Source: Pseudomonas sp. 21
GTDB lineage: Bacteria > Pseudomonadota > Gammaproteobacteria > Pseudomonadales > Pseudomonadaceae
DNA: 64,000 nt
Assembly (NCBI RefSeq): GCF_000955805.1
Contig: NZ_JYOA01000003.1
Coordinates: 422,625-486,624, forward strand
Reading direction: 5' to 3'
The position numbers and the translations under genes are program-made. Below, piece by piece: positions 26,572 through 36,496 of this stretch. Each line of letters starts with the position of its first letter. The stretch's first letter is position 1. The notes below the pieces were generated by a model. It made no database searches, was not told the origin of the DNA, and saw only the letters and a program-made list of their open reading frames with translations.

Positions 26572-26658
26572 TGGAGGAGTAGGGCAATTCCTCCGGCCAC
26601 GTCGGCGAAGATGAGTTGTGCGCCGGGTCGATTCCCTTTTCTTCCGTGGACGCAGTTT

Positions 26659-27579
26659 TCAGCCCTTGGCCGCGCTGACGCCTTCCAGGGTGGCGAAGGA
26701 CGTGTCCTTCGCGGTCAACAGGAAATCGCGCATGAACGGCGCGTCCAGCATGTCGGCGCGAATGGCGGCGAACAGCGTGCAGTACAGGCCTTTCTCCCCC
26801 AGGCGCTTGGCGGTCACGTAGCCCCGCGAGCTGTACTCGTGCAGCGCCCAGTTGGGCAGGCTGCAGACGCCGCGTCCGGACGCCACCAGTTGCATCATCA
26901 TCACCGTCAGCTCCGAGGTGCGCACCTGCGCCGGTTCGACGTCGGCGGGCTCGAGGAAGCGGGTGAAGATGTCCAGGCGATCACGCTCGATGGGATAGGT
27001 GATCAGGGTCAGGTTGGCCAGGTCTTCCGGGACGATGAAGGACTTGCCGGCCAGCGCGTGGTGGTTGTCCACCGCCAGCAGCGCCTCGTAGGTGAACAGC
27101 GGCACGTAGGTGATGCCGGCGATATCCACCGGGTCCGAGGTCACCACCAGGTCCAGGTCGCCGCGGGCCAGTGCCGGCAGCGGGGCGAAGGAGAAGCCGG
27201 AGGCGAGGTCCAGTTCCACTTCCGGCCAGGCGTCGCGGAACTGGTCGATGGTCGGCATCAGCCACTGGAAGCAGCTGTGGCACTCGATGGCCATGTGCAG
27301 GCGGCCGGCGGTGCCTCCGGCCAGGCGCGCCAGGTCGCGCTCGGCGCCGCGCAGCTGCGGCAGCACGGCGTCGGCCAGTTGCAGCAGGCGCAGGCCGGCG
27401 CTGGTGAAGCGCACCGGCTTGGTCTTGCGGATGAAGAGGGACAGGCCGAGGCGCTCCTCCAGCTCCTTGAACTGGTGGGACAGGGCGGACTGCGTCAGGT
27501 GCAGTCGTTCGGCGGCTTCCACCAGGCTGTCGGCTTCGCGCAGGGCATGCAGGGTTTTCAGGTGACGGAGTTCAAGCAT
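26659..27579 (-). CDS. metR: LysR-family methionine biosynthesis regulator MetR
   Basis: A 306-residue LysR regulator whose N-terminus (LELRHLKTLHALREADSLVEAAERLHLTQSALSHQF without interruption; residues 2-38) is that of MetR, the homocysteine-responsive activator of methionine synthesis. The effector domain includes ECHSCFQWLMP and the YPIERDRLDIFTRFL segment typical of MetR. The ATG at 27579 is chosen; the upstream frame is non-coding. It neighbours the CopD-like and glp genes, as I recall for metR in P. aeruginosa. No met structural gene is in the window. Confidence 0.9.
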   Translation of the reverse strand: MLELRHLKTLHALREADSLVEAAERLHLTQSALSHQFKELEERLGLSLFIRKTKPVRFTSAGLRLLQLADAVLPQLRGAERDLARLAGGTAGRLHMAIECHSCFQWLMPTIDQFRDAWPEVELDLASGFSFAPLPALARGDLDLVVTSDPVDIAGITYVPLFTYEALLAVDNHHALAGKSFIVPEDLANLTLITYPIERDRLDIFTRFLEPADVEPAQVRTSELTVMMMQLVASGRGVCSLPNWALHEYSSRGYVTAKRLGEKGLYCTLFAAIRADMLDAPFMRDFLLTAKDTSFATLEGVSAAKG

Positions 27580-27706
27580 GGCGCGGCCTCGCCTCACTAT
27601 GAGGAAATCTTGATGAAACGGGAGAACAATTGAGCTGCTCTCATGATAAGCCGGCGACTGGCACTTCACCAGCACGGTGTCGCCGGCTCCGTCCTCCCGG
27701 CTGGAG

Positions 27707-28150
27707 TCACCAGCTCAGGTAGAACATGCCCTTGGCCAGCAGGACGATCAGCACCACGTGGGCGAACACGCTGTAGTGGATGCGCCGGGAGCGCTGGCCG
27801 GTCATGCGCCCGACGCGGAAGGAGTACATGGCAAAGAGGAAGTGGCCCAGGACGCTGCTGGCCAGCAGCAGCTTGAGGCTGAGCAGGGTGGCGAAAGGCG
27901 ATGCCAGCGGGTCGGCCAGCAGCGGTGCGTAACGCAGGTGCAGCATGCCCAGCCCGCTGCCGAACAGGGTCAGGATCACCCAGGGCATCACCCGGCGCAG
28001 GCGACGGCCCAGCGCGCCCTCGACCAGTTTCATCGCCCGTGCCGGCACATGGCGGTGGACGCTTTCCAGGATCAGCACCTCGAAGAACACCGTGCCGACG
28101 AACAGGATCGCGGCGAACAGGTGCAGCACCAGCAGGATGGGGTAGGCCAT
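27707..28150 (-). CDS. CopD-like/DUF2269-like integral membrane protein
   Basis: A 147-residue protein with four predicted helices (YPILLVLHLFAAILFVGTVFF; PWVILTLFGSGLGMLHL; LLSLKLLLASSVLGHFLFAM; VFAHVVLIVLLAKGMFYL). The histidines in the first and third helices resemble the heme- or copper-coordinating pattern of the CopD/HemJ-like superfamily. It is transcribed toward metR with a 127-nt gap. Function unknown; copper or heme handling is a guess from the family. Confidence 0.72.
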   Translation of the reverse strand: MAYPILLVLHLFAAILFVGTVFFEVLILESVHRHVPARAMKLVEGALGRRLRRVMPWVILTLFGSGLGMLHLRYAPLLADPLASPFATLLSLKLLLASSVLGHFLFAMYSFRVGRMTGQRSRRIHYSVFAHVVLIVLLAKGMFYLSW

Positions 28151-28344
28151 GAGGAAACTTCCGAGCGAGGGTTTCCTATCTTCGCCAGTGCGGGGGGCGA
28201 CCTCCCTTGATCCGGATCATGGGAAGGTCCGTCGGTGACCGCTCGGCGCCTTTCATCAAACTGTCACGGACCTGTGGCAGAGCGAGCGACGGAAATTCAT
28301 CAGAATCAGGCTCAACTGGGGTTTTGCGTTCCGGATTTTCATTC

Positions 28345-29355
28345 ATGCGTGCTTTCCTGCTGGCAGTCGCACTTTGTTGCGGCCTGTCCTCTCTTTCTTT
28401 TGCCGATCGGGCGGTTGCCGCGGATCGTTGCGACGCGCGGGTGCCGACCGAGCTGGTCGACCTGGGCGACGTGCGCCTGGCCTACCAGAGTATCGGCCGT
28501 CCGCAGGACCCGACGCTGCTGCTGGTCATGGGCCTGGGCGGCCAACTGATCCATTGGCCGGACGAAGTGGTCGAGGCGCTCTGCCAGCAGGGCTTCCGGG
28601 TGATCCGCTACGACAACCGCGACGTTGGCCTGTCTTCCTGGCGCGTTCCTGCGCCCAGCGGCAACCTGACCTACGAAGTCATTCGCTATCGTCTCGGCCT
28701 GCCCGTGAGCGCGCCCTACAGCCTGACCGACATGGCTGGCGACGCACTGCATCTGCTCGATGCCCTGCACGTCGAGCGAGCCCACGTGTTGGGCGCGAGC
28801 ATGGGCGGGATGATCGCTCAGCATGTGGCCGACATGGCGCCCGACCGTGTGATCAGCCTGACACTGGTGATGACCAGTTCCGGCGCCGAAGGCCTGCCGG
28901 CACCCAGCGAGTCATTGCTGCGCCTGCTCGCGCGGCGCGAAGCGGCCAGCCGCGAGCAGGCCATCGAACAGCAGGCCGATCTGCTGGCGGCGCTCGGCAG
29001 CCCGGAAGTGCGCGACGACCGTCAGCAATTGCTGCAGCAGGCGGCGCGTTCCTACGACCGTGCCTTCAACCCTGAGGGTGTGCAGCGGCAGATGCTGGCG
29101 ATCCTCGCCGAGCCGAGCCGCGTGGAACTGCTCAACCGCCTGAATGTGCCGACCCTGGTGGTCCATGGCACGGCCGACCCGCTGCTGCCGGTGATGCACG
29201 GGGTGCACGTGGCGGCGCACATCCGTGGTTCGGTGCTCAAGCTGATTCCCGGCATGGCGCACCGCTTCCAGGAAGACTTCAAGGAGCCGCTGCTGGGTGC
29301 CGTCTTGCCCTACCTGCGCCAACACCAGGGCGGTGGGCACGTCGCCCAGCTCTGA
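28345..29355 (+). CDS. alpha/beta hydrolase, probably exported
   Basis: A 336-residue alpha/beta-hydrolase. An N-terminal signal peptide is likely (RAFLLAVALCCGLSSLSF, cleavage near AVA at 25-27). The oxyanion-hole strand is LLLVMGLGGQLIHWP, the nucleophile elbow GASMGG (Ser in VLGASMGGMIAQHV), and the C-terminal VVHGTADPLLPVMHG and MAHRFQEDF supply the acid and His. It resembles the PA3586-type hydrolase near glpM in P. aeruginosa. Substrate unknown. The ATG at 28345 is preferred to the longer frame from 28207. Confidence 0.88.
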   Translation: MRAFLLAVALCCGLSSLSFADRAVAADRCDARVPTELVDLGDVRLAYQSIGRPQDPTLLLVMGLGGQLIHWPDEVVEALCQQGFRVIRYDNRDVGLSSWRVPAPSGNLTYEVIRYRLGLPVSAPYSLTDMAGDALHLLDALHVERAHVLGASMGGMIAQHVADMAPDRVISLTLVMTSSGAEGLPAPSESLLRLLARREAASREQAIEQQADLLAALGSPEVRDDRQQLLQQAARSYDRAFNPEGVQRQMLAILAEPSRVELLNRLNVPTLVVHGTADPLLPVMHGVHVAAHIRGSVLKLIPGMAHRFQEDFKEPLLGAVLPYLRQHQGGGHVAQL

Positions 29356-29378
29356 GTCGAGGCGTCACCGGCAACGCT

Positions 29379-29714
29379 TCAGTGCAGGCGCACCCAGACG
29401 AAGACCAGCAGCGAGGCCGCCACCAGCCAGGCCAGCGCGGCCATCGCCAGCGACAACTCCAGGCGCAGGCGATCCACCATCAGGTAGAGCGCGGCGAGGT
29501 AGACGAAGTAGGGGATGATCGACCACATGCCGAACAGGATGGTGGTCTTCAGGTCGTCCAGCGAACGGCTCTTGCCGACAATGTAGTGGGCGATCAGGGC
29601 GAAGGTGGGGAATAGCGGCACCAGGCCTGCGATGTAGTAATTGCGCGTCTTCGACAGCGCGGCGAGGATCAGCACCACGCCGGCGCCGATGGTTGCCTTG
29701 AGGATCAGGTCCAC
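29379..29714 (-). CDS. glpM: GlpM-like membrane protein
   Basis: A 111-residue inner-membrane protein with four predicted helices that matches GlpM (LILKATIGAGVVLILAALS, YYIAGLVPLFPTFALIAHY). GlpM was described in P. aeruginosa beside glpD, where it influences alginate production; its biochemical role is unknown. It lies 83 nt downstream of glpD in the same direction, the expected arrangement. Confidence 0.9.
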   Translation of the reverse strand: MDLILKATIGAGVVLILAALSKTRNYYIAGLVPLFPTFALIAHYIVGKSRSLDDLKTTILFGMWSIIPYFVYLAALYLMVDRLRLELSLAMAALAWLVAASLLVFVWVRLH

Positions 29715-29797
29715 GTCGTTCTCTTATGCGGCGACGCCACCGGGGCAGTGGCGTCGGGGATTATCCGCGAGTCCGGCTGCCTGCTCCAATTCGACGT

Positions 29798-31339
29798 TCA
29801 GGCAACCTGCGTACTTGGCTCCAGCGGGCTCTCGCTCGCGAGGAACTGCTCAAGGCGCTCCTTCTGTCGGGCATTGAGCAACAGCCCGAGCTTGGTGCGG
29901 CGCCAGAGGATGTCTTCGGCCTCGCGCGCCCACTCCTCGCGGACCAGATAGTCCACTTCCCGCGCATAGAGCCCGGCGCCCAGGTGTTCGCCCAGCTCGC
30001 TGAGGTTCTGCGCGCCGTCCAGCAGTGCCCAGATGCGGCTGCCATAGGTACTGGCCCAACGCCGGGCAAGTGCCGGGTCGAGCTGGCGCAGGCGGTCCAT
30101 GAGCTCGATGGCCAGGTCCTCCACGCTGGTCATGCCCTCGCCGCCGGGTAGTGGGGCGCTGGCAGTCCAGCGCGGTTTCATCACGCCGGCGAAATGCGGC
30201 GCCAGTTGTTCCAGTGCGGCCTCGGCGAGCTTGCGGTAGGTCGTCAGCTTGCCGCCGAACACCGACAGCAGTGGCGCTTCGCCAGGGGTGTTGTCCAGCG
30301 CCAGGGTGTAGTCGCGGGTGACCGCGGACGGATCGTCGGACTCGTCGTCGCACAACGGGCGCACACCGGAGAAGCTGCGCAGGATGTCCTGCCGGCCCAG
30401 TTGGCGCTTGAAATGCGCGTTGACCACGTTGAGCAGGTAGTCGGTCTCTGCTTCGCTGATGCTGATCTGCGCCGGGTCGCCCTGATACTCGCGGTCGGTG
30501 GTGCCGATCAGGGTGAACTGGCGCAGGTAGGGGATGGCGAAGACGATGCGCCGGTCTTCGTTCTGCAGGATGTACGCGTGCTCGCCCTCGTACAGGCGCG
30601 GCACGATCAGGTGGCTGCCCTGGATCAGGCGGATGCCGTAGGGCGGCTTCTGGCGCAGTTCCTCGCGCAGGAAGCGGTCGACCCAGGGGCCGGCGGCGTT
30701 GACCAAAGCGCGGGCGCGCACCGAGTACAGGCTGCCGTCGCGGCGTTCCAGGTGCAGGTGCCACAGGCCCTTGCTGCGTCGGGCGCTGACGCAGCGAGTG
30801 CGCGGATGCACATGGGCGCCGTTCTCGCGGGCGGCCATGGCGTTGAGCACCACCAGGCGGGCGTCATCCACCGAGCAGTCCGAGTATTCGAAGCCGCGGG
30901 TGATTTCGGCCTTCAACGGGCTGTCGAGGCCGAAACGCAGGCCACGGGAGGCCGGCAGCTTCTCGCGCTTGCCCAGGTGGTCATAGAGGAACAGGCCGGC
31001 GCGGATCATCCAGGCCGGGCGCAGGTGTGGGCGGTGCGGCAGCACGAAACGCAGCGGGTGGACGATGTGCGGGGCCTTGGCCAGCAGCACTTCGCGCTCG
31101 GCGAGGGCTTCGCGGACCAGGCGGAATTCGTAGTGTTCCAGGTAGCGCAGGCCGCCGTGCACCAGCTTGCTGCTGGCGGAGGAGGTGTGGGCGGCGAGGT
31201 CGTGCTGTTCGCAAAGGAACACCGACAGCCCGCGTCCGGCGGCGTCCGCCGCGATCCCCGCGCCATTGATGCCGCCACCGACGACGGCCAGGTCATAGAC
31301 TTCGGCCAGGGGCGCGTGGCGCTTGCTGGTTGGGTTCAT
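29798..31339 (-). CDS. glpD: aerobic glycerol-3-phosphate dehydrogenase
   Basis: A 513-residue FAD enzyme at the inner face of the cytoplasmic membrane that oxidises glycerol-3-phosphate to dihydroxyacetone phosphate and feeds the quinone pool. The dinucleotide-binding motif is VVGGGINGAGIAADAAGRG near residue 19, followed by TSSASSKLVHGGLRYLE. The C-terminal region has SVFGGKLTTYRKLAE. Upstream, in the 5' region at 31374-31393, is a good match to the GlpR operator. It belongs to the glp group with glpR, glpK and glpM. Confidence 0.97.
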   Translation of the reverse strand: MNPTSKRHAPLAEVYDLAVVGGGINGAGIAADAAGRGLSVFLCEQHDLAAHTSSASSKLVHGGLRYLEHYEFRLVREALAEREVLLAKAPHIVHPLRFVLPHRPHLRPAWMIRAGLFLYDHLGKREKLPASRGLRFGLDSPLKAEITRGFEYSDCSVDDARLVVLNAMAARENGAHVHPRTRCVSARRSKGLWHLHLERRDGSLYSVRARALVNAAGPWVDRFLREELRQKPPYGIRLIQGSHLIVPRLYEGEHAYILQNEDRRIVFAIPYLRQFTLIGTTDREYQGDPAQISISEAETDYLLNVVNAHFKRQLGRQDILRSFSGVRPLCDDESDDPSAVTRDYTLALDNTPGEAPLLSVFGGKLTTYRKLAEAALEQLAPHFAGVMKPRWTASAPLPGGEGMTSVEDLAIELMDRLRQLDPALARRWASTYGSRIWALLDGAQNLSELGEHLGAGLYAREVDYLVREEWAREAEDILWRRTKLGLLLNARQKERLEQFLASESPLEPSTQVA

Positions 31340-31373
31340 GGGGGCCGCCTTGGGGATTGAAAGTGAATCTTGT

Positions 31374-31393
31374 GATGTTCGTTTTCGAAAATA
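31374..31393. promoter_or_regulatory. putative GlpR operator upstream of glpD
   Basis: The 20-nt sequence GATGTTCGTTTTCGAAAATA fits the E. coli GlpR consensus (WATKTTCGWWAWCGAWMATR, from memory) at 18 of 20 positions. It lies about 35 nt upstream of the glpD start. Half-site matches follow at about 31405-31416 and 31456-31475, suggesting cooperative binding. Confidence 0.7.
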
Positions 31394-31486
31394 TCCTAGT
31401 TCAATGAACGAAATATGACCAGCCTTGAGCGCGAATTCGCGTAGGTATTCGTCTGAATGTTCGAAAGTGAAGGCGGTGAACGCGGC

Positions 31487-32242
31487 TCAGACCAGTTCGA
31501 GCTGGACCTTGTGCTGGTGCAGCAGGCGCGCCACGGCGGTGGGTGGCGGGCTGTCGGTGAACACTCGGCTGACCAGGGAAATCGGCCCCAGCCGCACCAC
31601 GGCGTTGCGCCCGAACTTGCTGGAGTCGGCGGCGAGGAACACCTGCCGGGCGTTGTCGATGATGGCGCGGGAGACGCGCACTTCCTGGTAGTCGAAGTCC
31701 AGCAGGCTGCCGTCCTCGTCGATGCCGCTGATGCCGACCACGGCGAAGTCGACACGGAATTGCTCGATGAAGTCCACTGCCGCCTGCCCGACCACGCCGC
31801 CGTCGCCGCGCACGGTGCCGCCGGCGATCAGCACTTCGAAGTCGACCTTGCCGGCGAGGATGCTGGCGACGTGCAGGTTGTTGGTGATGACCTTGAGGTT
31901 CTTGTGGCCGAGCAGGGAGCGGGCGATGGCCTCGGTGGTGGTGCCGATGTTGATGAACAGCGAGGCGTTGTCCGGAATATGCGCGGCGATGGCATCGGCG
32001 ATGCGTTGCTTCTCGTCGCGCATCTGGTCGGCGCGGGTGTTGTAGGCGGTGTTCTCGATGCTCGAGTCCCAGGCCGCGCCGCCGTGGTAACGGCGCAGCA
32101 GGTTCTGCTCGGCAAGCTGGTTGATGTCGCGGCGGATGGTCTGCGGGGTCACGGCGAACTGCTGGGCCAGCTCCTCGATGCTCAGGTAGCCGCGTTCGCG
32201 GACCAGGTCGAGGATGCTTTGCTGTCGGGGGGGCAGGTTCAT
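31487..32242 (-). CDS. glpR: DeoR-family glycerol-3-phosphate regulon repressor
   Basis: A 251-residue DeoR-family repressor. The N-terminal winged HTH ([24 protein letters not shown]) is followed by the sugar-phosphate-binding domain with [14 protein letters not shown] and [23 protein letters not shown], typical of GlpR. It senses glycerol-3-phosphate. The ATG at 32242 is chosen. It lies between glpK upstream and glpD downstream, all in the same direction. A REP doublet separates it from glpK. Confidence 0.94.
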   Translation of the reverse strand: MNLPPRQQSILDLVRERGYLSIEELAQQFAVTPQTIRRDINQLAEQNLLRRYHGGAAWDSSIENTAYNTRADQMRDEKQRIADAIAAHIPDNASLFINIGTTTEAIARSLLGHKNLKVITNNLHVASILAGKVDFEVLIAGGTVRGDGGVVGQAAVDFIEQFRVDFAVVGISGIDEDGSLLDFDYQEVRVSRAIIDNARQVFLAADSSKFGRNAVVRLGPISLVSRVFTDSPPPTAVARLLHQHKVQLELV

Positions 32243-32321
32243 GCGGTTCGCTCGTGCGGACGGGCCGGGACGGCAAGGATGCCGCACGGAGCCGACGCTG
32301 TCATGCGGCACGGGCTTTACC

Positions 32322-32411
32322 TGTAGGAGCGAGCTTGCTCGCGAACCCCGCCGGGTACTGTGGAATCAAGCGGTTCGCGAGCAAGGACTGGGCGTCCCCC
32401 TCGGTCCTACA
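32322..32411. repeat. REP doublet with one extended arm
   Basis: The left arm (32322-32347) is the ordinary GAGCGAGCTTGCTCGC type. The right arm (32370-32411) has the extension seen at 21990, here on the opposite strand, with GGACTGGGCGTCCCCCTCG in the middle. It sits between glpK and glpR. Confidence 0.85.
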
Positions 32412-32420
32412 GAAGAGCAA

Positions 32421-34013
<1,593 letters not shown>

Positions 34014-34106
34014 TCATCCGCGTCGGTGAAGCGAACACCGTGCAGTGCGCCACACCTTGGCTTACTGTTATGCGCTGGAAAGCCGCCTGCGAGAAGCCCG
34101 CCGATC

Positions 34107-34577
34107 ATGACCCCCGCCATCGACCTGCTGAAGAAGAACCGCGCCGAACACCATGTGCTGAGCTACGAGCACGACCCCAAGGCGCCGTCCTATGGCCTGG
34201 AGGCCGCCGAGAAGCTCAACCTCGACCCGGCGCGGGTATTCAAGACGCTGCTGGCGGCAAGCGAGAAGGGCGAGCTGCTGGTAGCGGTGGTGCCGGTGGT
34301 GGGCACCCTGGACCTCAAGGCGCTGGCCCACGCGGCGGGCGTGAAGAAGGCAGACATGGCCGACCCCAACGCCGCGCAGCGCGCCACCGGTTACCTGGTG
34401 GGCGGCATCAGTCCGCTGGGGCAGAAGAAGCGCCTGCGCACCTTCATCGACGAGACCGCCCAGGGCTTCCCGACCATCCATGTCAGCGCCGGTCGGCGCG
34501 GTCTGGAAGTGGAACTGAGCGCCGAGACCCTGGCCGGACTGACCTCGGCGAAGTTCGCGCCCATCGGCCGGCCCTGA
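34107..34577 (+). CDS. ybaK: Cys-tRNA(Pro)/Cys-tRNA(Cys) deacylase YbaK
   Basis: A 156-residue trans-editing deacylase that clears Cys from mischarged tRNA(Pro). Signature parts are VFKTLLAAS with the catalytic Lys region, LKALAHAAGVKKADMADP, ATGYLVGGISPLGQKK and the C-terminal TIHVSAGRRGLEVEL. The ATG at 34107 is chosen; the long upstream frame is antisense to glpK. It is divergent from glpK across a 171-nt gap that would normally contain glpF in P. aeruginosa. Confidence 0.93.
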   Translation: MTPAIDLLKKNRAEHHVLSYEHDPKAPSYGLEAAEKLNLDPARVFKTLLAASEKGELLVAVVPVVGTLDLKALAHAAGVKKADMADPNAAQRATGYLVGGISPLGQKKRLRTFIDETAQGFPTIHVSAGRRGLEVELSAETLAGLTSAKFAPIGRP

Positions 34578-34670
34578 TCGTTCTACCGCCGGGACTGTGT
34601 GGTCCCGACTGTACGGTTCGCCGCCCGTCGGCTTCTGTCATCCTCGGCCATCACTCACAAGGAGATCGCC

Positions 34671-35456
34671 ATGCTGCTCGACTTCCACCAGGTGGACGCC
34701 TTCACCGACCGTCCCTTCGCCGGCAACCCGGCCATGGTCTATCGCCTCGAGGCTTGGCTGAACGACGAGCTGATGCAGAAGATCGCCGCCGAGCACAACC
34801 TCTCGGAAACCGCCTTTCTGGTGAAGGAGCCCGAGGGCTGGCGCATCCGCTGGTTCACCCCGACCGCCGAAGTGCCGCTGTGCGGCCACGCGACCCTGGC
34901 CAGCGCCCATGTGCTGTTCGAGGTGTTCGACGAACCGGGCGAGGTGCTGGAGCTGAATTCCCTGTCCGGACCGCTGCGCGTGACCCGCGAGGAGGGCCGT
35001 CTGGCGCTGAACTTCCCGGCGCAGCTGCCGAGCGCGATCGGCGCCACGGTGGAGATCGAGCAGGCGCTGGGTTTGCCAGTAGTGGATGCCTTGTCCACCG
35101 CCAAGCATCTGATGGTTCTGCTGGAATCGGAGCAGGCGGTACGCGAGTGCAAACCAGACTTCGCCGCCCTGGCCCGCATGCCTTACCTGGGAGTGATCGT
35201 TACTGCCCGTGGAAACGAGCATGACTTCGTCTCGCGCTTCTTCTGTCCTGCTATCGGCATCAACGAGGACCCGGTGACCGGTGCCACGCACTGCAACCTG
35301 ATCCCTTACTGGTCGCAGCGCCTGAGCAAGCTGCAGATGCGCGCCTTCCAGTGCTCCGCGCGCGGCGGCGAGCTGTGGTGCCGCCTGGAGGACGACCGCG
35401 TGAGCATCGCCGGTTACGCGCGTCTGGTGGCCAGCGGTCGTCTGCTGGTTGTTTGA
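34671..35456 (+). CDS. PhzF-family isomerase
   Basis: A 261-residue PhzF-like protein with the diaminopimelate-epimerase-type fold. The N-terminal VDAFTDRPFAGNPAMVY and the catalytic-glutamate region HNLSETAFLV are present, with CGHATLASAHVLF and the C-terminal NEDPVTGATHCNLIPYW. Most PhzF-like proteins outside phenazine operons have unknown substrates, and there are no phz genes here. AGGAGAT precedes the ATG. Confidence 0.9.
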   Translation: MLLDFHQVDAFTDRPFAGNPAMVYRLEAWLNDELMQKIAAEHNLSETAFLVKEPEGWRIRWFTPTAEVPLCGHATLASAHVLFEVFDEPGEVLELNSLSGPLRVTREEGRLALNFPAQLPSAIGATVEIEQALGLPVVDALSTAKHLMVLLESEQAVRECKPDFAALARMPYLGVIVTARGNEHDFVSRFFCPAIGINEDPVTGATHCNLIPYWSQRLSKLQMRAFQCSARGGELWCRLEDDRVSIAGYARLVASGRLLVV

Positions 35457-35551
35457 TCTGTGACCGGGGGGATTTCGCCTCCCCGGCGTAGGCTGGCCTT
35501 CACTGGAAACCGTGCCGTTCTGGCGCTGTTCGCAGATTCGGAGGCAGGCCC

Positions 35552-36496
35552 GTGGCCCTTCTGCTCATTGCTGACTATCACCGCACCGACGGCTCCGTCG
35601 TCCTGGCTCCCGCGACCCTGAACGCGCTGACTGCCGCCCGGCAGATCGGCTGCGAGGTTCATCTGCTGCTGGCCGGTAGCGTCCTCGACGAACTGGCCGC
35701 GCAGACTCGCGCCATCGATGGCGTTGACCGTGTGCTGCTGGCGGACGATCCCGCCTACGACCATCTGCTGGCGGAAAGCCTGTCGGCGCTCGTGGTCCAG
35801 CTTGCGCCTCGCTACAGCCACATCCTCGCGCCCGCCACCGCAGTAGGCCGCGATTGCCTGCCGCGCATCGCTGCGCTGCTGGATGTAGACGCGGTATCCG
35901 ACGTCATTGCCGTCCTCGACGAGCAGACCTTCCAGCGACCGATCTACGCCGGCAACGCTATTGCCACCGTGCGCTGCGAGGGGCCGGTGAAAGTGCTGGG
36001 CATTCGCCCCACGGCTTTCGAGGCGGTCGCTCTCGGCGGCGGTAGCGCCGAACTGGAATGCATCGGCGGCCCGGGCGACCTCGGCCTGTCGCAGTGGCAG
36101 GGCGAGGAACACCCGGACTTCGAGCGCCCCGCGCTGGAGTCGGCGAAAGTCATTGTCGCCGGTGGGCGTGGCCTGCAAACCGAAGAAGGTTTCGCCGCGC
36201 TCTATCCGCTGGCGGATCGTCTGCACGGTGCCGTCGGCGCTTCGCTGGCGGCGGTGGACGCCGGCTTCGCGCCGGCAGAGCTGCAGATCGGCCAGTCCGG
36301 GCGCATCGTCGCGCCGGAGTTGTATCTGGCCGTAGGCATTTCCGGCGCGGTGCAGCACGTGGCGGGCATGAAGGACGCCAAGGTGATCGCCGCGATCAAC
36401 CTCGATCCGGACGCGCCGATCTTCGAGATTGCCGACTATGGATTGCAGGGCGACCTGTTCGAGCTGTTGCCGGAGCTGCAGCGAGCCTTGAGCTAG
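35552..36496 (+). CDS. etfA: electron transfer flavoprotein alpha subunit (orphan)
   Basis: A 314-residue ETF alpha subunit. The N-terminal domain (LLIADYHRTDGSVVLAPATLNALTAAR) is followed by a C-terminal FAD-binding domain containing VIVAGGRGLQ, SGRIVAPELYLAVGISGAVQH and NLDPDAPIFEIADYGLQGDL. A GTG start with GGAGG upstream is used. No beta subunit, ETF-QO or acyl-CoA dehydrogenase gene is adjacent, which is unusual because etfB normally precedes etfA. It converges with the ABC ATPase gene, and the two 3' ends overlap by 4 nt. The true partner must be encoded elsewhere. Confidence 0.88.
   Translation: MALLLIADYHRTDGSVVLAPATLNALTAARQIGCEVHLLLAGSVLDELAAQTRAIDGVDRVLLADDPAYDHLLAESLSALVVQLAPRYSHILAPATAVGRDCLPRIAALLDVDAVSDVIAVLDEQTFQRPIYAGNAIATVRCEGPVKVLGIRPTAFEAVALGGGSAELECIGGPGDLGLSQWQGEEHPDFERPALESAKVIVAGGRGLQTEEGFAALYPLADRLHGAVGASLAAVDAGFAPAELQIGQSGRIVAPELYLAVGISGAVQHVAGMKDAKVIAAINLDPDAPIFEIADYGLQGDLFELLPELQRALS

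Larger units (their letters stand above)
26030..26658. other. gene-poor region with two terminators and a tiny ORF
   Basis: A 629-nt stretch between the GST and metR-like genes. It is more AT-rich than the surroundings, with TATTTATTGATTGC near 26109. It contains two strong intrinsic terminators (26242-26271 and 26538-26567) and a possible 45-residue ORF between them. The first terminator is about 210 nt from the GST stop, so it may end either the GST mRNA or an unannotated small RNA that starts near 26130-26170. Confidence 0.55.
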
